Positions 9,234 through 17,141 of a stretch of DNA of 64,000 bases are shown in pieces. Within the stretch, counting starts at the first letter, position 1. Every line of letters starts with the position of its first letter. Source of the stretch: DASQPA01 sp963757335 (GTDB lineage: Bacteria > Acidobacteriota > Thermoanaerobaculia > Multivoradales > UBA5704); NCBI GenBank assembly GCA_963757335.1, contig CAVWRJ010000013.1:310001-374000 (forward strand). The letters run 5' to 3'. The position numbers and the translations under genes were made by a program. The notes beneath the pieces are model-generated. The model ran no database searches, was not told the origin of the DNA, and saw only the letters and a program-made list of their open reading frames with translations.

Positions 9234-9821
9234 ATGGAGGGACACGTGCGCGAGATCGCCGCGAAGCTCGGGGTTGTGCCGCTAATCGAGCGGTATGACG
9301 CCATTGGCGGCGTGCTGGATTACGTGTTTCTGGAGGTCGTGGAGGAGCCTTCGCACGAGCGCCTTCACCGCGAAGCTGCGCTGCGGGCAATGGCAGTCAT
9401 TGATGACCGCCTGGCGCAGTGGGCGTCGAGCCGGGCCACACCAGATTTCCCGGTTGAGAGGTTCTTCCGGGTTCACTGGGACGACTCTAAGTTGTCCGGC
9501 CAGCGCGTTGGCCTCACCACATTCTGGGGGGCGGACAACATCGAGCCGAAGCCGCTCGGAGGCAGCGCCTACACGGTTCCGAATGTCGATGGCTATAAGA
9601 CCGCGTTCTTTCACCCGCCGCATGGCCTACAAGCAAAGGCGGAGGAGAAGGCAGAGGTCTTCACCGGGATCAACAGGTACATGCTCGGCGACGATCCCGA
9701 GGGAGCCGAGATTTTCTCTTGGTCAACCGACTGGTCCAACTACTTCGAGGCAGGCCAGGAGTGGTGGGGCGCGTACTACTGGACGATCCGCCGGCCGATA
9801 GGCCATATGTGGTCGTCGTAG
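9234..9821 (+). CDS. Hypothetical protein
   Basis: A 195-residue soluble protein from ATG 9234 (TTG 9207 and GTG 9213 are in-frame alternatives; none has a good ribosome site). It has a helical N-terminal third (EIAAKLGVVPLIERYDAIGG) and an aromatic-rich C-terminal half containing ADNIEPKPLGGSAYTVPNVD and WSTDWSNYFEAGQEWWGAYY. There is no signal peptide and no membrane segment. Codon use is GC-rich and gene-like. I do not recognise the family; small proteins with Trp/Tyr-rich C-termini in such settings are sometimes immunity proteins, but nothing here proves that. Confidence 0.55.
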   Translation: MEGHVREIAAKLGVVPLIERYDAIGGVLDYVFLEVVEEPSHERLHREAALRAMAVIDDRLAQWASSRATPDFPVERFFRVHWDDSKLSGQRVGLTTFWGADNIEPKPLGGSAYTVPNVDGYKTAFFHPPHGLQAKAEEKAEVFTGINRYMLGDDPEGAEIFSWSTDWSNYFEAGQEWWGAYYWTIRRPIGHMWSS

Positions 9822-9908
9822 GGGCGTCTCAACTGACTGACGTCAAACCGCGATCCCGCCGTCGCATAACCGCCGGAACGTAGACCGGCATAGCAGCGAG
9901 GTATCCAC

Positions 9909-10135
9909 CATGGGTCGTCCTCCGAGGAAAAGACTACACGATCAGGCCGGACAAGGCCCTGCTGAGTCCGTCCGCGCTCGCCAGTTTCCGGATGAGGGAG
10001 GAAAGGTTGTCGCGAGCGCACCTAAAGCAGGACCATCGGGTGGACGCACTCCACTAGCGGCGGGATGCCGGGGTGGTCGGAGCGCTCGGAGCGGGGAACG
10101 CGGGGGCCGGGCGCTGCCAGAAGAAGGGCTGGTCG
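9909..10135. repeat. Direct duplication, copy 1 (decayed)
   Basis: Two blocks match 10429-10672 closely. One is the ribosome-site/start region shared with the antitoxin gene (9909-9950 against 10429-10470). The other is the stretch 10000-10135, which includes the last ~25 codons and stop of the amidohydrolase gene at 10597. In this copy the start region leads into a short nonsense frame, so it is a remnant. The rest of 9822-10218 shows no gene. Confidence 0.8.
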
Positions 10136-10217
10136 GCTGCTCGTGCAGACAGTCCGGAAGCTAAGGCTGATCGTGCTCATGACACCGCTCCTATCTCTAC
10201 GTCTTCGACATGCCTGT

Positions 10218-10233
10218 GCTACTTAGGTGCCAG
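10218..10233 (+). repeat. Interspersed repeat R1, partial copy 4
   Basis: GCTACTTAGGTGCCAG, the first 16 bases of R1. On the minus strand it forms the last codons and stop of the antitoxin-like gene. Confidence 0.6.
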
Positions 10234-10431
10234 CTGCGTCAGAAGGGCCTCGCGGAACGGTGCCATGTCGGGAAATCCGCGGTGGCCTGCTTTCCCCATG
10301 GAGTCTCTATCGAGAGCCACTTCGTCGAGAACGATGACGGCCCGATGCCGGCCTCGAGGTACCGTCCCGGGAGCCTGGGCCGTGATCGTGCCGTCCTCCA
10401 TCACCGTCGCGATCGTTTCGATGGTCACCAT
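10219..10431 (-). CDS. Orphan antitoxin-like protein (VapB/DUF2281-like)
   Basis: A 70-residue protein starting at ATG 10431 with GGAGGA about 7 bases upstream. The N-terminal pattern, IETIATVMEDGTITAQAP followed by GRHRAVIVLDE, resembles the short beta-strand domain of VapB/DUF2281-type antitoxins, which dimerise and bind their own promoter. The C-terminal part would be the flexible toxin-binding tail. No PIN-domain or other toxin follows on the minus strand within the next 300 bases; instead the sequence runs into the decayed duplicate. Its last codons and stop lie in repeat R1. An orphan antitoxin, or the surviving half of a decayed pair, is the best reading. Confidence 0.55.
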   Translation of the reverse strand: MVTIETIATVMEDGTITAQAPGTVPRGRHRAVIVLDEVALDRDSMGKAGHRGFPDMAPFREALLTQLAPK

Positions 10432-10672
10432 GGGTCGTCCTCCGAGGAAAGACTACACGATCAGGCCGGGATAAGGCGCCTGCTGATACGCTCCCCCCTC
10501 CCAGATCCTTCGGTCGCTAGGGCTCCCTCAGGATGACGGTAGGAAAGGTTGTCGCGAGCGCACCTAAAGCAGGACCCATCTGTGGGACGCACTCCACTAG
10601 CGGCGGGATGCCGGAGCGCTCGGGGCGCTCGGAGCGGGGAACGCGGGGGCCGGCCGCTGCCAGAAGAAGGGC
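10429..10672. repeat. Direct duplication, copy 2 (functional context)
   Basis: This copy contains the antitoxin start region (10429-10470) and the true 3' end of the amidohydrolase gene (10597-10672). The two copies are offset by about 520 bp and have diverged by small indels. Confidence 0.8.
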
Positions 10673-13600
10673 TCCCGCTTTTTGGGGTGGTTGCCGATCT
10701 CGTCGAGCGCCTTGCCGTCGTAGACCCGGCCGTTCTGGACGACTAAAGAGATGCTCTCGGTGTTGCGGATGTCGTCCAAGGGGTTCTTGTCGAGGACGAC
10801 GACGTCAGCGAGCTTCCCGGGTTCGAGCGATCCGATGTCCTTGTCCATCCCCAGATACTCGGCGCCGGAGAGGGTCCCCGTGCGGAGGACCTCGTGGGGG
10901 GTGAGGCCGCCTTGAGCGAGCATCCACATCTCCCAGTGCGCCCCCAGGCCCTCGCGCTGGCCGTGGGCGCCCATCTGCACGTGTACCCCGGCGTGGGCCA
11001 GGTCGGCGGTGTTGCGGGCGTTGTAGAAGTGCCCCCACTCCTCGTCCGGGACGATGAAGGGGCGGCGGGCCCGCTCGTCGATCACCTCGCGCGGCACGAA
11101 GGCGAGGAGGCGGGGGTCGGCCCAGACCGGGGTCTTGGCGTACCAGTAGTTCTCCCCCCACACCCCGCCGTAGGCGACGATGAGGGTCGGGGTGTAGCCC
11201 ACCTTGGTGCCGCTCCACAGCTGGCGGACGTCGCCGTAGGAGCGGGCGACGGGGATCGAGTGCTCGACCCCGGTGTGGCCGTCGACCACCATCGTCATGT
11301 TGTGCTCGAAGAGCGAGCCCCCCTCGGGGACGACCATCATCCCGGTCTCGCGGGCCGCGGCGAGGATCTGCTGGCGCTGCTCGCGCCGCGGCTGGTTGTA
11401 GCTCTTGACGCTGATCGCCCCCAGCGCCTTCTGCCGGCGCAGATGGGTGCGGGCGTCGTCCAGGCTGTCGATGTTGGCGGTGAAGGGGGCGGCGGCGCCG
11501 TAGAGGATGGTGCCGGTCGAGTAGATCCGCGGCGCGGTGATGAGGCCGGCCCGCTGCAGCTCGGCGGCGGCGAACACCGTGTCGCTGTCGTTCGACGGGT
11601 CGTGGAGCGTGGTGACGCCGAAGCCTAAGCTCGCGTAGGTCACCCAGTTGTCCTGCGGGATGATGCCGTCGCTGCCGAAGGTGCCGTGCCAGTGGACGTC
11701 GACCAGGCCCGGGATGAGGGTCTTGCCCGTAGTGTCGACGACCTTGGCTCCGGCCGGGACCTGGACTTGAGAGCGCGGTCCCACCGCCCGGATGCGGTTC
11801 CCCTGGACGACGATCGCCCCGTCCTCGATCACCTCGTCGCCGCGCATGGAGACGATCCGGCCGCCCGAGAGGACCACCGCGCCGGAAGGCACGTCGGTCT
11901 TCTCGGCCCAGCCGAGCTGCACCCCCTTGGCCGGAGCCTCGGGGAGCTTTTCGGGCGCCCCGGAGACGAAGGCGAAGGCGTCTTTCAAGTCACGGCTGAA
12001 GAGCTCGGGGCCGAGGGCCCAGTGGAGGGTCTTGGAGTCGCCCGACCAGCTCAAGTACTCGCCGGCATCCTTCGACACTCTGGCGACCGGGAAAGCCGTC
12101 CCCTTGGGACCGATCTCGACCGCCTGGCCGGTGGCGACGAAGGGACTCACATAGGCGTTGAAGCGCTCGCGGAAGGCCACCCAGCGGCCGTCGGGCGAGA
12201 CCCGGATCTCGGTCGCCCTCTCGCTCGTCAGGTGGGTCCGCTTCTCGGCCCCCGAGAGATCGAGCGAGACCAGCTTGCGGGCGCCTTTCTCGCCGTTCTC
12301 CATCAGGTAGACCCGGTCGCTCGCCGCCCCGAAGTGAGGGCGGACGCCCTCCATGGCGATCCGCTTCGGGGTCCGCGGGGAATCGCCGCCAGCGCCGAGC
12401 TCCAGCCGGTAGACCCCCGGGTCCGCCGACCAGGCCGGAGTCCGGATGCCGCCGCCGCCGATCTTCCGGTAGACGACGACCCTGCCGTCCGGGGAGAGGG
12501 CGGGCTCGACGTAGTGGCCGGGCTCGGCGGTCAGCACCCGGCCGTCGGCGCCGCCGTCGGCAGAGACGATCCGCAACGAGCCCAGAGCCTTGTCGTCCCA
12601 GGTGGTGTAGACGATCTGCCGGCCGTCGCGGGAGAAGGAAGGGTAGTACTCCCAGCGCTCGTTCTGCCGGGTGAGCCGGTGCGGGGTGCCGTTCGGCAGG
12701 TCGCGGATCCACAGGTGCCCGAGGGCCTGGAAGACCACCCGATCCCCCTTGGGGGAGACCTCGACCCAGCGGAGCATCTTGACGTTGAACTTCTCCGGCG
12801 CCACGTCGACCGGGAAGCGCAGGGCCGCGGTCACCCGGCGGGTGGAGTGGACGTGGAAGGGGATCTCCGCCACCTGGCGGGTCGCCACCTCCAGGCGGCG
12901 GATCTTGCCGCCGGCCCAGAAGACGAGGGCGCGCGAGTCGGGGGTCCAGGCCATCGCCGGATAGAGCCCGTGGATCGACCAGGTCTCCTGCATGTCGCGG
13001 TCGAGCCCGTCGTAGAGCGGCCACTCCTCGCCCGAGCGCAGGTCGTGGAGGTGGAGGACGCTCTTGCCGCGCACCCGGCGGACGAAGGCGAGGAGCCTGC
13101 CGTCCGGCGACGGGGTGGGGCGCACCGCGCCACCCGGGCCGGCGACGATCGCCTCGGTGTCGTCGGTCGTGCGGTCGAACCGCTGGATGTCGAAGATCTC
13201 GCCGTTGGGGTCCTTGTTGTACTCGAAGACCGCCCCGGGGGTGACGTCCTGGCTGTAGTAGAGGTAGCGGCCGTCGGGGGAGAAGGCGGGCTCGCCGGCG
13301 TCCTTCTGGTCGTTCGGTTTCTTGGTCAGCTGCAGGCCGTCGCCGCCCGTCCGGTGGTAGAGCCACATCTCGCCCGCCCCGAGCGAGCGCTGGGCGGTGA
13401 AGTGCTTGCGGGCGACGATCCACTCGCCGTCCGGCGTCCAGGCCGGGCTGTTGAGCAGCCGGAAGCTCTCCTTGGTCACCGCGCGGGGGTGCTTGCCGTC
13501 CCGGTCCATGATCCAGATGTTGTCGCCGCCCCCCTGGTCGCTGGTGTAGGCGATCGACCGGCCGTCCGGGCTGTAGCGGGGCTGCATCTGCCAGGCGACG

Positions 13601-14109
13601 TCGTGGGTGAGGGCCTTGGCCTCGCCGCCCGCGATGGGGATGGTGTAGAGGTCGCCCAGGAGGTCGAAGGCGATCTCTCTGCCGTCGGGGGAGACGTCGA
13701 GGCTCATCCAGGTCCCCTCGGTCGTGTCGATCGTCACCTCGGAGGAGGGGCCGGGGGGGTTGTTGACGTCCCACTTCTCCTCTTTCTTCTCGCTCTCGCC
13801 CTGGCCGGCCGCCGGTCTGGCGGCAGGCGGAGCCGGCGGAGCGCCCGTCGTGGGGGCCTCCTTCTGCTCGATGGGGCGCGGCTGCTCGCCCTCGATCGGC
13901 GGCAGGTCGGGCTTCGCCTGGTTCTCCTTCTTCTCCTCGGGGGTGGGAGGCGGATGCTCGCCCGGGGTCGGCGGCTTCTGGTCCTCCCTCGCCCCAGCGG
14001 TGCCGGCGCCAATCTCGTGCGGGGCGCCCGCGACGGGAGCCACGGAGGTCGAGAAGAAGGCGGCCGCGGCCAGCAGGAGGCCGCAGAAGACCGGGGCGAG
14101 TCTCTTCAT
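10597..14109 (-). CDS. Secreted amidohydrolase with N-terminal WD40-like (PD40) beta-propeller
   Basis: A 1170-residue protein from ATG 14109, chosen because a clear signal peptide (MKRLAPVFCGLLLAAAAFFS) starts there. Residues 35-125 are a Pro/Glu/Lys-rich linker. Residues ~130-720 contain repeated PD40 blades of the SPDGR-IAF type (for example YSPDGRSIAYTSDQGGGDN), a TolB-like propeller. From ~780 an amidohydrolase domain follows: GGRIVSMRGDEVIEDGAIVV, then LIPGLVDVHWHG with the metal-binding HxH, and near the end GSLEPGKLADVVVLDKNPL. The architecture is known from periplasmic imidazolonepropionase/prolidase-like amidohydrolases of unknown substrate. The tail APSAPSAPA is encoded by 9-bp repeats and is duplicated downstream. 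It is transcribed alone. Confidence 0.88.
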   Translation of the reverse strand: MKRLAPVFCGLLLAAAAFFSTSVAPVAGAPHEIGAGTAGAREDQKPPTPGEHPPPTPEEKKENQAKPDLPPIEGEQPRPIEQKEAPTTGAPPAPPAARPAAGQGESEKKEEKWDVNNPPGPSSEVTIDTTEGTWMSLDVSPDGREIAFDLLGDLYTIPIAGGEAKALTHDVAWQMQPRYSPDGRSIAYTSDQGGGDNIWIMDRDGKHPRAVTKESFRLLNSPAWTPDGEWIVARKHFTAQRSLGAGEMWLYHRTGGDGLQLTKKPNDQKDAGEPAFSPDGRYLYYSQDVTPGAVFEYNKDPNGEIFDIQRFDRTTDDTEAIVAGPGGAVRPTPSPDGRLLAFVRRVRGKSVLHLHDLRSGEEWPLYDGLDRDMQETWSIHGLYPAMAWTPDSRALVFWAGGKIRRLEVATRQVAEIPFHVHSTRRVTAALRFPVDVAPEKFNVKMLRWVEVSPKGDRVVFQALGHLWIRDLPNGTPHRLTRQNERWEYYPSFSRDGRQIVYTTWDDKALGSLRIVSADGGADGRVLTAEPGHYVEPALSPDGRVVVYRKIGGGGIRTPAWSADPGVYRLELGAGGDSPRTPKRIAMEGVRPHFGAASDRVYLMENGEKGARKLVSLDLSGAEKRTHLTSERATEIRVSPDGRWVAFRERFNAYVSPFVATGQAVEIGPKGTAFPVARVSKDAGEYLSWSGDSKTLHWALGPELFSRDLKDAFAFVSGAPEKLPEAPAKGVQLGWAEKTDVPSGAVVLSGGRIVSMRGDEVIEDGAIVVQGNRIRAVGPRSQVQVPAGAKVVDTTGKTLIPGLVDVHWHGTFGSDGIIPQDNWVTYASLGFGVTTLHDPSNDSDTVFAAAELQRAGLITAPRIYSTGTILYGAAAPFTANIDSLDDARTHLRRQKALGAISVKSYNQPRREQRQQILAAARETGMMVVPEGGSLFEHNMTMVVDGHTGVEHSIPVARSYGDVRQLWSGTKVGYTPTLIVAYGGVWGENYWYAKTPVWADPRLLAFVPREVIDERARRPFIVPDEEWGHFYNARNTADLAHAGVHVQMGAHGQREGLGAHWEMWMLAQGGLTPHEVLRTGTLSGAEYLGMDKDIGSLEPGKLADVVVLDKNPLDDIRNTESISLVVQNGRVYDGKALDEIGNHPKKREPFFWQRPAPAFPAPSAPSAPASRR

Positions 14110-14286
14110 GTAGATGATCCCTTTCGTGTCGTTGTCCGGAGTGAGAGGCACGAGAGCCCCCAGTTTATACGCGGGGAGCGATGGAAGGTTCTCTCCGGTC
14201 CCGGAGAACGGACACGGCAGGGCTTTTGCTTAAGACGTCAACAGGGCCTGGAATCCCAGGCCGAATTCATCAAGAAGGAGCTGACC

Positions 14287-14877
14287 ATGAAGAACGACAA
14301 GACCGACACCCGCGAGGACCTGCGGCCCTACGTGGCCGATATGAGCGCCGTCATCACCCACATCCAGCAGGCGGTCGAGCGGCAGAAGAACGACGACGAC
14401 TTCAAGAAGGTCCCCCAGGCGCTCGACGTCGCCACCAAGCTCGACACCGTCCTCAAGCGCCAGATGCAGATCCTGGAGAGCCACCTCGAGAAGTTCCCCG
14501 CTGGCGGGGTGGCCGGCGCGGTCAAGAACACCGTCACCGGCGTCCTCGGCGTCTTCGCCGGGCTCTACGACAAGGTGCGGACCGAGACCGCCAGCCGCGG
14601 CCTGCGCGACGACTACACGGCCCTGAACCTCGCCGCCATCAGCTACACCATGCTCCACACCTCGGCCCTGGCGCTCGGCGAGAGCGCGACGGCCGAGCTC
14701 GCGCTCAGCGGTTTGAAGGAGCTCACCCCCCTCATCATGCAGATCACCGAGGCGGTCCCCTACGCCGTGGTCCGCGAGCTGACCGCGGACGGCAAGTCCT
14801 ACGATGCCTCGATCGTCCAGCGCGCCATCAAGTCGACCCAGGACGCCTGGGCCGTCCCGGCCGTGGCCCACGCCTAA
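14287..14877 (+). CDS. Ferritin-like helical protein (DUF892/YciE-like), tentative
   Basis: A 196-residue, almost wholly helical protein. The start ATG 14287 has AAGGAG 8 bases upstream; the same frame is open for thousands of bases upstream, but that part is antisense to the amidohydrolase and not protein. The order of helices (HIQQAVERQKNDDDFKKVP; LKRQMQILESHLEKF; DDYTALNLAAISYTMLHTSA; SGLKELTPLIMQITEAVP) resembles four-helix ferritin-like YciE/DUF892 proteins, where two long helix pairs carry metal ligands. Ligand residues are not certain here. A strong hairpin terminator follows 29 bases after the stop, so it is monocistronic. Confidence 0.6.
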   Translation: MKNDKTDTREDLRPYVADMSAVITHIQQAVERQKNDDDFKKVPQALDVATKLDTVLKRQMQILESHLEKFPAGGVAGAVKNTVTGVLGVFAGLYDKVRTETASRGLRDDYTALNLAAISYTMLHTSALALGESATAELALSGLKELTPLIMQITEAVPYAVVRELTADGKSYDASIVQRAIKSTQDAWAVPAVAHA

Positions 14878-14905
14878 GCGCCCGTCCCTCTTCGTATCTG
14901 CCCGA

Positions 14906-14929
14906 CCCTCCCCCGCTCTCGGGGGAGGG
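14906..14929 (+). terminator. Rho-independent terminator hairpin
   Basis: CCCTCCCCCG, loop CTCT, CGGGGGAGGG: a perfect 10-bp stem shortly after the ferritin-like gene. Only a short T run follows. Confidence 0.7.
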
Positions 14930-15051
14930 TTGCGCGTCGAATATCCTTCCATGGCATAGAGCCTATCCTTCCCCCTGTGCTGCTTGACTTCGTCCATGCC
15001 GTGATAGCATAGACGGAAGCAACACCGACATCTGGGATTGGGAGGTAGGAG

Positions 15052-15780
15052 ATGCGTAGGACGAGTTGGCAGGTTTTAACCCTGGCTCTCTCGCTGACCC
15101 TCGGCATGGGCGCGGCGGCAGGGGCGGTGACGCAGATCGTCGACGGGGCGACCGTGGAGCTCCAGGTGAGCCCCCGGCTGCCCACCCCCGAGGACCCGCT
15201 CCGGCTCTCGGCCGCGGTCACCTGGGTGGGGTGCCCTATCGTCTACCAGGCGCCGGTCCTGTCGGACGGCCGCATCGTGATCTACGCCGCACCGAGCAAC
15301 CCTATTCCATGCCCCGTGGGCCCGAACCCGGTGACCTACCGCTACACCGCCACCCTGCCGGCGCTCGCGAACGGCGCCTACAAGGCGGTCGTCAGCTTTC
15401 AAGGTGTCGATGCCGCAGCGACGGCCTTCACCGTCTCCGAGCAGGGGCCGAATCTCTTCCTCTTCGGTGGCGGCCGGTTCGAAGCCCAGCTCAGCCGGTC
15501 GGACGGCGGGACCGCCGGCTCCAGCGTGCCGCTGACCGGGCAGTCGGGCTACTTCTGGTTCTTCGACAGCAGCAACGTCGAGGTCACGATCAAAATCTTG
15601 GATGGACGCTTCGTCAACGGCCACTTCTGGGTCTTCGTCGCCAGCATGACCGACGTGCCGTTCACCCTGACCGTCACCGATCTCGCCGGCCCCAGCTGCC
15701 AGCAGCGGAACTGCCCGCAGCGGGTCTACACCAGCCCGGCGGGAAAGAACACCAACTTCATCGACGTCGCGGCCTTCTAG
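15052..15780 (+). CDS. Secreted protein with C-terminal GYFWFFD domain (paralogue 1 of 3)
   Basis: A 242-residue protein from ATG 15052 with GGGAGGTAGGAG upstream. A signal peptide covers residues 1-26. The middle part (VELQVSPRLPTPEDPLRLSA) reads as a beta-sandwich domain with several Cys. The last ~100 residues form a domain seen four more times in this window: GGGRFEAQLSR, SGYFWFFDSSNVEVTIKILD, GRFVNGHFWVFVASM, FTLTVTDLAG, and a closing aromatic (DVAAF). I know this domain as common, unnamed, in acidobacterial exported proteins. The next two genes are paralogues in the same orientation, 21 and 47 bases apart, probably one operon. Confidence 0.75.
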   Translation: MRRTSWQVLTLALSLTLGMGAAAGAVTQIVDGATVELQVSPRLPTPEDPLRLSAAVTWVGCPIVYQAPVLSDGRIVIYAAPSNPIPCPVGPNPVTYRYTATLPALANGAYKAVVSFQGVDAAATAFTVSEQGPNLFLFGGGRFEAQLSRSDGGTAGSSVPLTGQSGYFWFFDSSNVEVTIKILDGRFVNGHFWVFVASMTDVPFTLTVTDLAGPSCQQRNCPQRVYTSPAGKNTNFIDVAAF

Positions 15781-15801
15781 CCGCCGGACCCGGAGGAAGC
15801 G

Positions 15802-17094
15802 ATGCAAGGCAGCAGAGGTCTCTCCCTGGCGCTCGCCCTCGCCCTGGGGTTCGCGGCGACGGCCGCCGCGCAGTCGAGCTTCACCGTGACGCCGGCCCGC
15901 CCCACCCCGGCCGACCGGCCCCTCTTCACGTTCCTCTATACCACCCCGTTCAGGCAGTGCAACCCCGAGTTCGCACCGCTCCCGACGATCGCGGGAAACG
16001 TGATCACCTTCCACGGCACCCCCACGAACGATCCCTCGGGCCCCAACTGCCAGGGGACCTATCGGACCGACTGGCAGATCGGTCCGCTCCCCGCCGGCGC
16101 CTACACCGCCCAGATCGAGATCAGCGGCCTGCAGATCGATTCTGTCGACTTCACGGTAGGGACGAATCCACCCCCGCCACTCGTCGTCACACCGGCCGAC
16201 CCGAACCAGCAGAGCCGGATCCACTTCGCCGTCTCCGGAGTCGCGACCTCCTTCTGCCCGCCCTTCCTGTTCCCCCCGGTGGTTCAGGGTACGGACATCG
16301 TGATCGACGGCCACAATCCGCTCTTTCCGGTCAATCCCTCCTGCCAGGGGCCGTGGACAGAGGAGTTCTCGATCCCGCCGCTCCCGCCCGGGACCTACCA
16401 GGTCAAGGTCGTGATCGAGCCTGACCTCTATGCCACGCAGACTCTCGTCGTCTCCTATCTCTACCTGCCCCCGGCGCTCCTCGAGATCGACCCCCGGCTG
16501 CCCACGACCCGCGACCGGGTGACCCTCACCGCCGCCGTGGCGAGGAACTGCCCGACGACCTTCGGCCTGCCCATCCTGACCGGCGATCACATCGTGCTGC
16601 CGGCCACCTTCGGCTCGCCCTGCACTGGCCCGCAGGTCGGCCATGGCGGCCAGGCGACGATCGGCCCGCTCCCCGCCGGGGCCTACTTCGTGGAGCTCCA
16701 GGTCAACGGAATTACCAATGAGGTCCAGGGGATCACCGTCACCGAGCCGATCACCACCCTCCCCCTGGTCGACCACCGCTTCGCGGTCACCGTCGACCGC
16801 TCGGCCCCGAACGGCGGCGGCCCCGCCTTCGCCGTCCCCCTGACCGACGAGTCCGGCTACTTCTGGTTCTTCGATGCCGGAAATATCGAACTGACGGTCA
16901 AGATCCTCGACGGCCGGCCGGTCAACGGCCACTACTGGGTCTTCGTCGCCAGCATGACGAACCTGCCCTACACCGTAAAGATCGAGGACCTAGCGAGCCC
17001 GCTCTGCGGTGCCGGCGGCACGGGCTGTCCGGTCAAGACCTACACGGCAGTGCAGGGGGTGAACGGGAACTTCATCGATCTGGGAAGTCTCTAG
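15802..17094 (+). CDS. Secreted protein with C-terminal GYFWFFD domain (paralogue 2)
   Basis: A 430-residue protein; CGGAGGAAGCG precedes ATG 15802, the same leader as the next gene. The signal peptide is residues 1-24. Three successive beta-type modules of about 90-100 residues follow, each opening with a 'V-x-P-x-x-P-T/N-x-x-D-x-x-x-F/L' pattern (FTVTPARPTPADRPLFTFLY; LVVTPADPNQQSRIHFAVSG; LLEIDPRLPTTRDRVTLTAA) and each with a Cys pair. The C-terminal 110 residues, from HRFAVTVDRSAPNGGGPAFA, are nearly identical to those of paralogue 3, so one was copied from the other recently or gene conversion occurred. The role is likely on the cell surface or in the periplasm; no enzyme motif is seen. 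Confidence 0.75.
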   Translation: MQGSRGLSLALALALGFAATAAAQSSFTVTPARPTPADRPLFTFLYTTPFRQCNPEFAPLPTIAGNVITFHGTPTNDPSGPNCQGTYRTDWQIGPLPAGAYTAQIEISGLQIDSVDFTVGTNPPPPLVVTPADPNQQSRIHFAVSGVATSFCPPFLFPPVVQGTDIVIDGHNPLFPVNPSCQGPWTEEFSIPPLPPGTYQVKVVIEPDLYATQTLVVSYLYLPPALLEIDPRLPTTRDRVTLTAAVARNCPTTFGLPILTGDHIVLPATFGSPCTGPQVGHGGQATIGPLPAGAYFVELQVNGITNEVQGITVTEPITTLPLVDHRFAVTVDRSAPNGGGPAFAVPLTDESGYFWFFDAGNIELTVKILDGRPVNGHYWVFVASMTNLPYTVKIEDLASPLCGAGGTGCPVKTYTAVQGVNGNFIDLGSL

Positions 17095-17141
17095 AAGAAT
17101 GATCCCTGTGCGCCCTTTAGCCGCCGAACCCGGAGGAAGCG

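Noticed and set aside
10073..10474. Plus-strand frame between the duplicated copies
   Set aside because: It runs through decayed duplicate sequence and antisense to the antitoxin-like gene, with no ribosome site.
11686..14877. Open frame of over 1000 codons on the plus strand across the amidohydrolase gene
   Set aside because: It is the antisense shadow of a gene with clear propeller and amidohydrolase motifs. Only the last 197 codons, after a good ribosome site at 14287, are kept.
15076..16932. 618-codon minus-strand frame opposite the secreted paralogues
   Set aside because: Low-complexity antisense frame; the plus strand carries signal peptides, ribosome sites and a conserved domain.
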